A stretch of 64,000 nt of DNA from Aculops lycopersici. Taxonomy: Eukaryota; Arthropoda; Arachnida; Trombidiformes; Eriophyidae. Position 1 is the first letter of the stretch; the number at the start of each line of letters is the position of its first letter. Positions 32,001-42,485 of the stretch are shown piece by piece. The position numbers and the translations under genes are program-made. Below the pieces are notes generated by a model, which saw only the letters and a program-made list of their open reading frames with translations, did no database searches and was not told the DNA's origin. The stretch covers positions 146,622-210,621 of the forward strand of contig WNKI01000002.1 in the NCBI GenBank assembly GCA_015350385.1. The letters are read 5' to 3'.

Positions 32001-33522
32001 AAGCGGAAACTGACGAGCTAGTGGCGGCCTCCAGTTGTTGCTGGAGTTTTATGAGATCTCTGGTTGCGCTTAGGGTTGAGGTGGACGAGGCCAATGAGTT
32101 TTCTCGCTGACAGAGTCTGTCTTTTTTGTGCTCTTGTCTCAATGTCGACCTTTTAAGCTTCAATTTTGACTCGAATAGATGGCGACCACTTGTTGTCGCT
32201 GACTTTGTTCTGCTACTAGCGGTGGTTGAGGTGGTTGAGCTTGAGCTTGAGCTTGATAGAGTTGCAGAGGAAGTTGTGGTGGAGCGACGGCGTAAGAAGC
32301 GCGATGAAATGGAACTAGAGTGGAATGGCCCACCACCACCTGTTGTCGACTCACACACAATTAAGAGATCCTTTTCGTCCACACCAACCACTTGTTGTTT
32401 GCGTTGCTCTTGCCACTGGCCACTTTGTGGCCCTAACCTCTCACTAGATCCTCTGGTTCGAGTTGCATCATCAGCATCAGCATCAGCATCTTGATTATCA
32501 CAGAGAGTTGAGCTTTGGCTTGTTGTTCGGCTACTCCGCCTGTCATTTCCATTAATACCACTGTTAGTGCCGCCGCCATTTTGGGTTCCATTATCAATCT
32601 CAAATAGTTGATTCAAACTAGAGTTTAGTAGCAGCGATAAGAGACTTGAGCTGGCCGACAAAGCGGAAAGATTATCTGATTGGCAGTCGAGTTTTTTGTC
32701 GACGAGTTGCTGTTGCATTCTGAGACGAGCTTCTAGTTGCGTTTGCGCCAGATTCACGTAACAGGTGGTCGCGGTTGCCGTGTCTTCTCCTTCAATTTCT
32801 AATTCTAATTCTATTCCTCTCTCCCTTTCCCTCTCCCTCTCTTCTAGCTGCCCGAAGTTGTTGCGCAACTTGGTGCCTCTAATCTTTGTCTCCTTTCCGT
32901 CGTCTGCTTCTCGCTGGTATATTGATTCTGATGTGCTTGCTCTTGGTTGATGTTGATATAACGTTCTTATCCCACCACTCGATGTTGCATCTTCCTCAAC
33001 TGCTAGTTTGGAATTCCGACTTGTTGCTCTTGCATCTTGTTGCTTGAGAATCAACTGGTGGTGCTGATTTATCTTATAATGAATGTCACTTTGCGTCGAA
33101 TCATAATTATGGTTAGCAAATTGGTGGCTGCTTCGATAGTGTTGCTGCAGTGGCGACGGCCGCTTCTTTTCGTGCAAACGTAACGCCGACTGCTGCGACT
33201 CACTCAAGTTTGACGAGCTGAAAAAGTGGCAACATTTCCGTCGCATATTAAGTGTCCAGTCGACGGACATTTGGTCGTCGTTATGAGTTGCAGTTGAGTT
33301 TGTACTTTTAGAACTACAGCAACTACTACGACTACTACTTCTTCTCATTTGAGTGCTGCTTTTAGACTTGACAGGTGATGTCGCCGGCGATTGCGATAAT
33401 TTGCGCTGGCCACTCGTGCGTCGCTCACTCCCGCTGCCGATTGTGACAACGCTGGTCTTACCTGGCGTTTCATTGGAATCGTCGCGGCCACTTGCGCCGC
33501 TCGCGGAGCTAACGGGCGACAT
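26056..33522 (-). CDS. Giant, mostly disordered Ser/Gln/His/Arg-rich protein, unidentified
   Basis: About 2,488 residues from the ATG at 33522 to the stop at 26056 with no intron; a 7.5-kb open frame cannot be chance. Composition changes along it: N-terminal third Ser/Thr-rich with long Ser runs; middle with Gln, Asn and Gly runs; C-terminal third with His clusters, Arg-rich stretches and Arg/Ser repeats. Short Cys-dense islands are scattered (CPLECNCAQ..CPLCSGG, CPCAGC, CSCASDCCCSTCC, CQCSHCC). A conserved-looking C-terminal segment (last about 110 residues) ends KENLNISTGSLLNWQ… and contains a KEN-type degron. No signal peptide or TM segment. Many basic stretches suggest a nuclear or chromatin role, but I do not recognise a domain. 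Codon repeats make it length-variable. Confidence 0.8.
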   Translation of the reverse strand: MSPVSSASGASGRDDSNETPGKTSVVTIGSGSERRTSGQRKLSQSPATSPVKSKSSTQMRRSSSRSSCCSSKSTNSTATHNDDQMSVDWTLNMRRKCCHFFSSSNLSESQQSALRLHEKKRPSPLQQHYRSSHQFANHNYDSTQSDIHYKINQHHQLILKQQDARATSRNSKLAVEEDATSSGGIRTLYQHQPRASTSESIYQREADDGKETKIRGTKLRNNFGQLEERERERERGIELELEIEGEDTATATTCYVNLAQTQLEARLRMQQQLVDKKLDCQSDNLSALSASSSLLSLLLNSSLNQLFEIDNGTQNGGGTNSGINGNDRRSSRTTSQSSTLCDNQDADADADDATRTRGSSERLGPQSGQWQEQRKQQVVGVDEKDLLIVCESTTGGGGPFHSSSISSRFLRRRSTTTSSATLSSSSSSSTTSTTASSRTKSATTSGRHLFESKLKLKRSTLRQEHKKDRLCQRENSLASSTSTLSATRDLIKLQQQLEAATSSSVSASAAPGSAPASAATKQTKTSPLLPETSSCLPDEEVSIKRQFVTSCPPLRTPRDSTSIQQHNSTLSSTSTSTSTSTSSSSSVGHLLESLARLSLNSTEKSSGLIKQREKSRVERHSLKLDGRRSEAKRRGQDEEEEESDKSLSDNSYKFKVTRNLKLTPPTPRVSDVLNTDGGLNATRASESYLASISLNGIHGGGGGGSGSGESSGSRHLNDCDARHYNHRQSRSQSQCHSFNRKPPPPTPLVVTSRNLIDAATTTTATATAIATSISDQHDSLLEVSSTFSASRSSQSNLNIPTRTTNLLANQNRRPLVALLDTSAPCPLECNCAQVVELNCPLCSGGLSSSSSSSNSAKSAGHEVSVTSPSSSSFAFSSSESFVQFGAQSSKAQQQHQYHQETNQQQEAALTNQRQISSSSSTSSGCCADRGADHNHNNRVHSLGGQRRGTGNGGSGGDFRSANCGTSNFRDSNCNSNISSSSNSPSASSLLSSSRSTNSSSCGVRVTATDSSEDSSLEQLKLSLHPKPGDSTTTTTTTKNQEQHRAVGDYGVGEARDRVNIMGLASSRQREFVESKSVSGQEQQVKLERQDSSGEVEELISELELCKLGVCNCKLNEAKFSASISGSGFSGSGQQQNAWLASYDKIRSQNHAKQSSNFYQLVPTSDNLILPITTRSELDPIFNLDPRDLTTSIATGSSINQQARPIDEDQSSMVEATAKLVRVVSGASSEASRRGSLAAGNWREHATRNLTISGQQVEPIYDVPSMSLENSPQPNNDETRQQQQQQHQQQSTRCLSPDQKYPRTKSNSRHQQLNQEQQTPSQLPLVNNSSSSNSNKFNASATSQKQQPTFKLDPSLAQWDGRGCPCAGCFKRGDRVALRSRHHHEIQSKKIIRISGGSKRKRKLLLQSRLSDTNASCVAQFGSSIESNRNHERHLHHNSRRSRVNYLHESTGGRRGWLRANNRAASGLGVDLLVASSGEEDLETESESCSCASDCCCSTCCSSETIVYIATKKHNSNNNNNNNNGHNHKHSNPLDGRSNLIMRPHQLQRRRRHQRGYRIASPITATSVCSHISEATGTSCSSNPCSCNDCSHDTNSTQSNNNNEEPGSLTEEYLRRHRSSRKSRRRLARVRRKFERHQQRRRRKQRHLTQLGRTTDDLLSNGRRSSRGGHGRPSVSAEIGAAAEGFKWRLLEEDEAGELMSPDSLATATPTANTSNGNGKQSDATKERESARQLANLINGQHANEEQPVDVVKSPDVVKEERQATTDAALPLSGSQSGQHDDLREREFKATGESQSNQIVGNIRLVGGKHQDSDLHAATNRRDASANTRRREGDNYYSHSLHFATTTGTASANANASARGRGGGGEEAVTGGRRQLNVQSPARHQPRQREQRESPPELAEYGNYFATEAVDQDNDAGRHRTRLCRQHHHHGNASGSRHHHQHHSHLLSAQNHRHTHTHTRRRRIHHRVSGGVCRRCVHLAAHNTAGKTVLLRVSSRQSHSRSRSRSCGHNHHQHHQRDPSTSGDCSHLASNHHHHRRRDVRRRRRRQRSRSHDGDHRCYSSHRHSTRHKHGHQHRHAHGENFRSPNNQDEGSELPSEQQRRLIRQLKRQVLLRQQHERQVAGDQGEQRQLGRDFLSLPGHRHSKILLRNRELEMEMNRRRTGRNLGHLAARLSRPDVELEQNDDLNEGEDDFELELHDTNAAAAVAATTERRDGRMKYKFLSPWNKATLGQRTSKRRLVHLSSTCSNGKTNSLRTSLFGSRRQVGYYNHHGSYRRSRRRVSATLSQLQAMQRELIASVGQRRRRRLLLLQRNGQHKTNLASKYLQKSGSRKETRGATGLEDTNDFFNPNDRDLSNLDCKFDNDVDLAAGDFIENEHPDFMDKFLVKKLSPQSKGRSSAGGATRSAGAIAGQRERKVRSPIGRLLVEMTQRKLLRRRDKENLNISTGSLLNWQLAPRCQCSHCCLVDKLIARDVETRRLRRLQRKQAKQN

Positions 33523-33885
33523 GGTTAACAAGGGAGGGAATAAAAACTAACACTACCGATGACTAGCTTGCCACACAAGGACAACAAACTTGGTCGGCCG
33601 CTCACTTACTCAACAATTGAATAACAATACTATTAACACTCATTTGCCGCCACCGCACTAATCGCGCGCTCACCTTTCCCGACCACCTGAACCGACAACC
33701 AGCACGATGAGTGCGCGTCAACAATGCTGCCGCTGATGATGATGATGATGATGAAGTTGGCCAACAACTTGAATTGGGCATCGCCCATTAGGATGCTCAA
33801 TTGAGTGGCTTGGCTCTTGTTAATCTGGTTGCCATCACTTCGATTGTTGTGCTGTTATGTTGCGCTGCTCTCTCGTACAGCTTAC

Positions 33886-33906
33886 CCTCTCTCTCTCTCT
33901 CTCTCC
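33886..33906. repeat. CT dinucleotide repeat
   Basis: About 20 bp of CT, just upstream of the giant gene start. Confidence 0.9.
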
Positions 33907-34981
33907 CTTTCTCTCGATCTCTCACTTGAGATAGTTACCTAATCGCATTCGGCGTCGGCGTTCATTCATAAGTCAATTGCGTGTCGGCTCAAGTTGCTCT
34001 CACTTCTCTCTAACACACTTTTGTTGCTCACCCGCTCGCTTGCCAAACTCGCGCGGCTCTCTCTATCCCTTTCTTTCGTCTCAATTGTTGTTTTGCCTCC
34101 TGCCCGCAAACTAACCGATGGAAAGTGAGTGAGACGCCCGCAGTCTTTGTAAGGCTTTTGGGGGCTTTTGGAAGCGAGCAACAAGCCGAGAGCTGCATGC
34201 GCGAATTCGGACAACATGCGCGCGAAATCAACCGAGGCAAGTGGAAGGAGCAACAAGTGGCGGCAAAGCTGCAGCCCGCAGAAGCCGACACACAGACACC
34301 GTGTGCCCGTTAAAAGGACTCGCCGCGGCTCATGCGCAGTGAAAAATCTTAGCCACCAACCAAGGAATAGCCAGACAGAAATGGCACTCGCCAGTGGGCA
34401 ACAAAGCAACAACCTGTTGCCCAGCTCCGTCTGCAATCCTTTGGCCGAGCCCGTAAAAGTTGCAACTCCACCGGCCTGCTGACCGCCTCCTTCTTTTGCC
34501 TTCGTTGCTCGCCTCCGTCGAATGGACAACGAAGCGGCACCGGCACCAGCGGAATCGTCGGGAGAGATGAGACTTTAGTTACAAGTGCAAACATGGGCAC
34601 CACTTCTAGTGGTCGGCTCCAAGTGGCAAGCTTGTAAGTTTTCAGAGGCTAGCCAACCATCCAACTTGCAAGTTATTTGGGAGATATGCGAGCTCGCCAA
34701 CTTGGAAAGACTCCAATCTCGCCTACAACTGGCCGCTGGTTACCAACTTGTTGCTTGAACTAAAAATTCGCGACCAACAAACATGTCCATAAAACTCTCT
34801 CCCCATCTCTTAGCGCCCGTCACTCTCTTGGTAAAGTGTGATTAGTTTACAGGAAGTGGAAACTCTCAGGCGGTTAAAGGGGGCGCCAGTCGGCGGTGGT
34901 TTCAACTGGTAAGCAAAGTGCAAGGTTAGTGTTACATTGTAGTTCAAATTGAGAAGATCACTTGTTGCTCTTCGTTTGTCG

Positions 34982-35026
34982 GATAGATAGATGGACGGAG
35001 GGACGGATGGATGGATGGATGGATGG
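34982..35026. repeat. GATA/GATG tetranucleotide repeat
   Basis: Degenerate run of GATA then GGATG units, five near-perfect at the end. Confidence 0.85.
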
Positions 35027-37512
35027 CCAAGATATAAGAAGAAAAATCATGTGCATTCTTCTTCTTCATTCTCTAAGCGCCTCACTTCCATTCGTTTGCT
35101 AACGAACAACACCAACATCAACAACAAAGAGAGGATCTCGGCAACTTGCACATTACACGCAACTTGAGCTCGCGTTCCACTCCAACTAATAAGTCGACTT
35201 CTTTGCTCTTTTGGTTTGTGTCTTGTCTGGTCGCCTCTCATTAGCGCTGTCCTTTGAAGAGACTCAAGGCAAATGAGTGCTGATCACAGGAAAGGCAGCA
35301 ACTGAGAGACTTCAATTCCAATGGAGGCGTCAAATTTCGCTGGCTAACACCAAATAGCTTTGCAACCGAGAGTTTCTCCTCTACTTAGCTACTATTGCTA
35401 CCACTGGCACCGTGTCCTTCGATTGAATTCTGTCAGTCGGATGGTGGATTTGCTGGCGATTGTTGGCTAGCTTCTTCAAGTCAATGGCTGATAGTAGGAA
35501 TTGAGTTATCTCATTCATATTGCACCATGACCACGGGAAACTCCACTCTTCTCCACTCGCAACTTTTCTCCGATGGTCAGTCTAGTGAGTCAGTTTACGA
35601 TTTTGTTGAACTTGATGCAAACTCGCGAGTGGAAATTATTATTACTCTTCCTCGATGCCAAACCAAAACTACCCTGCAACCATCTGTTGATGTGTCGATT
35701 TTACGACTCTTTTTGACTCTTCTGAACACCAACCGCTTTGCTCAGATGCGCCTCTGAGGCCAACTGGTCAGTGGCTAGTCACCGTCGCTCTCGATAGAGA
35801 TCCATTCCTCTTTCTATTTCGTGGTGATCGAAGCAACACTCACCGCCGCCGCCGAGTGATGTAAGCCACATGTTTAGTGAATGGAAATAGAGGCTTGGAT
35901 TGAGATCGAAGACCGAGGTGCGCTTCGCGCGCCCATTTTGCTCAATACTCCAATGCTCTCGGCGACGTCGTCGTGTCTCTTGAATCAAATGGAATTGGAA
36001 TCCTCCCCTTCTTCTTCATCTCGGTTGCATATGAATGTGATACCAACACTCCAAGCCAACCGCAACACGAATAACTCAACAGTCTCACAAGCGACGACAG
36101 GTGATTCTCAATTTGCCGCTTCCAAACTAACGCTTCTCGTTTATCTGAGCTCATCGTCGGACAGCTTGATGATCGCAATGGTCCCGGCCGTTTGGCAAGC
36201 TGGCCACAGGTGAGCTAAACGAGATGGTCTTAGATTGGCAAGCTAGCCTTAGATTGCAACGATCACACAGGTGAGGCTAAATAACAGCGAACACACACCT
36301 GAACTGAACGGAACAAAGAAGGTTGACTTTCTTCAGTGAAGATGATTCTGTTGCTATTACTGTTGTTGTTGATGATGATGATTGAGCAAGTTGATGATGT
36401 TTTTTGCATCATCCAGAGTGATAATCTCGACTTTCCATGGCAGAGAAGAAGAAGGCAATGGGAGGAGAAACAAAAACAACAACAAGCGCAGATAATGTAA
36501 AGGTTTGCCTCTCGATTTGCTCGCGCGCATCCTCATTTTTTCTACCTGGTCTCTATTCCAGTGGAAAGACTCATGAGCTTGAATCTCCATTGAATACCTA
36601 GCAAACAGTTAGAGACATGAGCAGTCAAATAAAACAACTTGTACTAACACAACAGAAGACACTGGCAACATGCTGCTAAAGTAACCTGTAAAATAAGCTT
36701 AGCAGACAACAGAAAACATTGACCCCAATTCCTGCTGTTTGCTCGGCGTGCCACTAGTTGCTGTTGTTGTCTCTCATTTCTGGCCGCCGGTGAGCAGGTA
36801 GTTGGCAAGCTAGCCACGGAGAGTCTTTGCGGCGAATGAGGATCCTGATGATGATGACGATCAAACAATGGAAATCATGGCCGCGCAACCAATTGAATTG
36901 CATTGCATCGCCTCCTTTCCCTAGCTCTCGGAGTCGATGTCAGAGAGTTACGCAAGCACTGCAAAGCTTATTATTTTTCTCAGTTGCTTCTTATCTCTCA
37001 CGTCGCAGTTTCGTATAAATGCAATGCAATGCAAATAGATTTAGAGGAATAGCGACTTTGGATGATTCGAGGAAAAATTGTTTGTTTTTGCCTTCACTTT
37101 CGGCTCTCAAAAGCTACGAAAAGTATGCCTACGCTAATGTATTGCCGGCAGGTAGTAGTCACTAGGCAAATTAGTCGGCTATCTTGCTGCAGTTGGTTGT
37201 TGTTGCGAAAGTGGCGCCACTAAAACTAAGACCTAAACCAAGCAAGCAAGCCAAAATCCAATTAGACTAGGAGAAATCTCACTCACTCACTCACTTCGAT
37301 GTTATTCAATTCGATTAAATGTATCCACTTTGGTTTCAGCTGTTGTTACACATTTATGCACAACCTAGCCACCGACAATCCGATCCGTTTGCCGATCAAA
37401 TGGCTCAATAAACGGCCGCGAACCTTTCCTCAAGCCAAACTGTTCCCTTTCCTCAAACTCGAGAAATAAAGCGGCGCAAAAAAGTTTGTTAGCTTAACTG
37501 TTAGCTCGGGCC

Positions 37513-37553
37513 AGCTCAACTCAACTCAACTCAGCTCAACTCAGCTCAACTCA
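37513..37553. repeat. CTCAA pentanucleotide repeat with GCTCA interruptions
   Basis: Alternating CTCAA and GCTCA units; similar words recur at 41655-41700 and 41820-41865 as GTTGA on this strand. Confidence 0.8.
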
Positions 37554-38835
37554 GGTGAACCTCGAGGCGGATTAACTAACAGAGATCGTTTTTTCCCTCT
37601 ACCTTTCTTCATCTCCATCTCTATCTCTTTCAGGGCGGGTAATTGTAAAATTGGCCATCGGGTTGGCGGCCTGCTCAAGATGGAGAAAAAGGAGAAAGCC
37701 AGCCTTCGGATAGCCCCTCGGCTGAATCCCAACGAATCGGCGACTTTCCTTGGGACGCCTCGCAACTCGCGAGTTCGGGGCAGGTAGTCGCCAGTTGCAA
37801 CATGGCGCCGCTTGGCCGCATCCATTTTCATGGCATTCAATTTGTTTAATGGCCAACCAACAGATACCAATGGCAAGCGACGATTGCAGCTTCAACTTCA
37901 ACTTTCAACTTTAGCCACCAATCCGAATCTCCAACTCTAACTGCAGCACCAGCCACTTGATTGAACCAACGACGACGATCAAGCAAAAGCACAGGAAACT
38001 CATCGGCTCATTCGCTCACTAACTTTATGTCTCGTAGATGGTTTGCTATTTGAACATTTAAATTGTAAACTAACTAACTAGAAAGCTCGTCGCTAATTAA
38101 CAAGCGACGAGCTGGCGATCGAAATGGCAATGGAAGTGCGCAAAATGGAATGGAATGGCGGCCAAAAGCGAGAGTCAATTTGCTCATCGTCTTCTTCGTA
38201 TATCTGAAACTAACACGGCCACAGACTTTTTCAGTTGGCTGCAATCAACAAGCGAGCGAGAGAATCGATTGAGCCATTGGAATGGCAACCCTTTCGCTGT
38301 TGTCTACTTCATTACGCAATTCGCGCACATGCAACGGCGACGAAAGATTACGATCGGCCGCCAGGTAATTGCTGTCGGGCAGCCGACCATCGTTTGGCTG
38401 CTGTCCCCTTGCTCGCGCGATTCTAAATTCTGCTCTCTTATATATATGAGCAGAGAGGCGCCAGTAGTTGCATGGTGGTTTGCCTACCAACTTCAACGAG
38501 CACACACGCCGGCGAGCTAGCCAACAGGTGGTGGTGACTAGAGCTGGTTGCCGAAGCTAGAGCGAGATTCTTTGTGTGCGGTTGCGATTGGGCCAACTGT
38601 GTGTATGTAGCGCATCCGTTTTCCGTTGCTGGCCAAATTATTTTAGCTAAGCAAACAAAAATTTGGTTGCCGAAAAAGCAACTACTAAATTTTACCTTGC
38701 AGACGAGAAGAAAACGGAGAAGGAAGAGGGGAAAAATTAGAGATCATGATAATAGAGAAAACGACGATGGAGCTCGTCGTTTGGCTAATGTGTCGTCGTG
38801 ATGCCGATATTTTGCCTCTCTTGTCCCATTGCTCT

Positions 38836-38836
<1 letters not shown>

Positions 38837-38906
<70 letters not shown>

Positions 38907-38908
38907 AT

Positions 38909-38944
<36 letters not shown>
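38837..38944. repeat. Long CT microsatellite in two blocks
   Basis: Block one 38837-38901 is uninterrupted CT, about 32 units; a short CACTCTATCTCTT spacer is followed by a second block to 38944. Poly-Ser/Leu open frames over it are artefacts. Confidence 0.95.
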
Positions 38945-38948
<4 letters not shown>

Positions 38949-41900
38949 TATCTCTTTCTCTCTGGCTAATACCAGTATTTCCATCTTTTTTTAGCTAAAC
39001 GTTTGCAAACGGTGAGTGCAAGAGAATATAAACCGCCGCGAAAACCACCTGTGGAATATTCGGGCGTTCGCCCCCTTTTTGACCCACTGCTACGCATACG
39101 CAACCAACACACACTAAAGCCTCCGTCTACCACCTGTGCGCTAGCTACACGCTCGAACGCTCACCTGCTTTTATATCACACCAAGAATATTAACAGAATG
39201 AAGACCAACTACGACTATTAGAGGGCTAAACAATCGGGCGCATGACATTCGGTTGGTGGCGGCGCGCTCGACTGCTTGACCGGCAAGATTAACTCCCGAC
39301 TTTGGTTGTAGTTGGGTCAGTCATTCAGTTAGTTAGTTGGTTGATTCGTTGGACATGATGTTTGGGAGAGGAACAGTTACACTCGTATTTTACGAATGCG
39401 TAATATTCAAGGCAACACTTACTGACAACATTAAGTCTTTCGGTGGCTGTAACGGCGGCGACGATGACGACAAACTGCCCGATAATAATGATGATAATTT
39501 CGTTCACTCATTCACTGTCCAGGTTGCTGGGTATTAACAGCCACAGCGGCGGCACGTAAATAAAGTTCGGCGACTGGATAAAGCATTAACCAATACGAAC
39601 GGTCGATCACCGGCCAGGTGAGTTGCGCTACTTTCTCCCGCACTGACACATAGGTGAGCAGGTAAATGTGAGCGGCCAGTTAGCTACTCGCTCGCAAAGT
39701 ACCGGAATATGCTAGAATATTGAACGAATGAACTCGGCCACTTAATCCGCGAACAACGAGACCACAAATCTCCGCCGCTTCCATAGATTCAACGCTAATC
39801 TTGGCTCGTTTTTCTCCCCTCCCCCTCTCTTCTCTCGAACGTCTCGTTTCTCTCGCTATCTTTCTCCTCTCTTCTCTTCTCTTCTCGCTTTCGCTTGGTC
39901 TGGTCTGGTCGTGTCGTGTCGTCGTTTTGTTACTGCCTTACTTTTGCTCTCACATTTGTGGTAACGAAATAACAACAAAGTGTAAGACAAAAAACATGCG
40001 CGCCAAGACACTCGCTTGCAGGGGAATTAGTGCGCAACCTAAACTCTCGGCGGGAGTTTCCTGCTCGCCGGTGGCGGCCGCTTCCATTCAAGAGCCCGAC
40101 GGGAAGCGAGCCGCACGATTGGCGGCCGGCGAGAGGCGATCGAGTTTCTTAGCTTTCACTAGTTGCTTGCTAGTGCTGCTGCTGCTGCTGCTGTCCGCAT
40201 TAACGCGGCACTCGGCGCTCACTTATCTGCTTCGGGAAAAGACAGAAAGCTAGCGAGCGTCGAATGAATGGACAGGTGCAGGTAGAATCAGACGAGCCTC
40301 GGGCAAGTGGGCGAATCGAGCTGAACTTAGCCGCCCTGTCTGTTTGTCTGGCCAGCAAGTTGGACTGACACGAACCATATGGTTTCGCTGGATATGTTTT
40401 ATTTTTGGCCAACGCTGCCGTCGACGACGACTACGAGAAGAATGGAGCCGCTTCAGCTCTCACTCGCTCACCTCCCATCAGGCTGCTCAATAAAAAACAA
40501 CCAATGAGAGCCGCTAATATGTGAGCTGAAAGTTAATCTGTTACTCGACCGCTTGATTGAATCTTTTGCTAGCTGGGCGCGTAGACTTAATTACGTACAC
40601 AGGTATATGGCTAGATGCTGTCAGATCACTGACTAACCAGCGGACGGAACGACTGACTGGATGACTCACTTGATGCTCATCGGCTCGCTGGATGGTGGGC
40701 GCACTCAAAGCTTCAGACGAGAGTGGCTTCAGATTCGAAACGGAATTTGAGTTTCCTCTTGAGGGTAGACAGGTAACCTGGAGAAGTGAGCAGCCGCATC
40801 ATGAGCAGCGACAGCAGAAGCGGTAGCGGAGGCAACAAGTTGCTACCTCATCGTTCAGTCCGCTGGCCCACGAGGCAACTCGATTATTTGGTGGTCGACG
40901 CTCATCATGCAAATTCGCTTTGTATGTCAGCCGATCTCATGCTCACATACACACAAGCAGCCACTTGTTGCTGCGCCGGCAATCACTTGCTGCATGCAGA
41001 ATGGAAGCCGTTACTGTTGTTGCTGCGGTTTGCTTCCGGTTTGCGGTGTGCACTCGACACAACTTTTTCTCCCGTTGATGAAATGCAAAAATTAGAGAAA
41101 TTTTTAGCTAAACTGAGCAACTGGGATGTGCAAGCCGAATGAAAGTAACGAAAGTTGAACTTTCAAACTTGGACGTCCTCAAGTCATAGTGACGTAGGGT
41201 TTCCGCTAGACAATCAATCAAGCGGCTCTGCAAACCGATTGGATCCCTCCCTTCTCTTGGTCATTCAGTTTATTGAAAGGCTAGCGGTACTTGGATCGAG
41301 TCGAGTGCTTCGGTGGCGGTGGTTGTTTATGTGGTGTACACTAAAAAAGATCGAGAGAGAGGCAAGTGTATCTAATCAGCTGGAGTGGCCAACAAAGAGC
41401 GCAGGTAATTGATAGGCTCGCAAGCTAGCTGCAGTTGGCTAGCTTGTGGCTTCGTTGTTGTTATACAGTATCAACAGCTAAAAGTGCACTCTGCTGAGAG
41501 ACGCAACTACCTGTCGATGGTCTTAACGGCGCCGTAAAGTCTTGAATCAACCTTTCGGTTGGCAAAATTTAGCAAACTTTTTCCTTCCTACACTTTGATC
41601 GAGACGCTCACTTCTAGCGAGTGTTTAAAAATTTAAACATTTCTCCTGCCCTTCGATGAGTTGAGTTGAATGAGCTAAGTTGAGTTGCTGCCTCAGTTAG
41701 CCACTTGATCGCGGGATTGCCTCAATGGAGTCGGAGTAATTCTAGCAAGACCAAAGGTTCACTTCTTTGCAGTTTAGTTCCGTTCGGTTCGCTTGGCGCC
41801 GCAATTGTAGCGATTTGTTGAGTTCAGTTGAGTTAAGTTGAGTTGCGTTCAGTTCAGTTTAGTTCGATAGAGACAACGACGACTTACACGTTGAGTTAAT

Positions 41901-42263
41901 ATTTTAGGATATTTTCAATGCAAAGAAAAGATAGATGCATGCCAGTAGTAACGAGCGATACGAAGCGATGATACGAGAAACTTGCTCGCAGCACGATTTT
42001 CAAATCACTCGAGTGATTATTATTACTATTATTATTATTACATTGCGTCAAGATTGCGAATTGAATCGCAATCTACCCTCTGGTTAGTTGGATGGGTTGG
42101 GCGTTTTGCGAATGCGGATTCACGCGTCTCGCCAACTAGCCAGCCAGCTAACTAAATATGAACGCACTACATTGCGCTACGTAACTCAAATGAAAGCTCA
42201 GTTGGCTACAAATTGGTGCATCATTTGGTCTCTTCTCAATGGTCGTCTTGGTTTTGGTCTGAT

Positions 42264-42302
42264 CGTCGTCGTCGTCGTCGTCGTCGTGGTAGTCGTCGTC
42301 GT
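42264..42302. repeat. GTC trinucleotide repeat
   Basis: About 13 GTC units with one GTGGTA interruption. Confidence 0.9.
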
Positions 42303-42466
42303 CAATGGGTAAATTTATGAGCCAGTAGATCATCTCGACTGCCGTTTGTACATTGAGCCGCCTAAAAGGCACCACACAAGCAACAGACGGCTTGTGGTGT
42401 GATGCATCGAGCCTCATTCAGTCGGCCGCTCGGTTGCCATCGCCCCTTCAGTTTGTCAGCCTGACT

Positions 42467-42485
42467 GTCGGTCGGTCGGTCGGTC
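42467..42485. repeat. GTCG tetranucleotide repeat
   Basis: Four to five GTCG units in tandem. Confidence 0.85.

Noticed and set aside
26126..33550. Many plus-strand frames over the giant gene
   Set aside because: Antisense shadows of a repeat-rich coding frame on the minus strand.
33966..34529. 187-residue minus-strand frame upstream of the giant gene
   Set aside because: Arg/Ala/Leu-rich with no domain, in a CpG-rich area; a shadow is likelier.
38685..38998. Frames of Arg/Glu and Leu/Ser repeats
   Set aside because: Products of the CT microsatellite.
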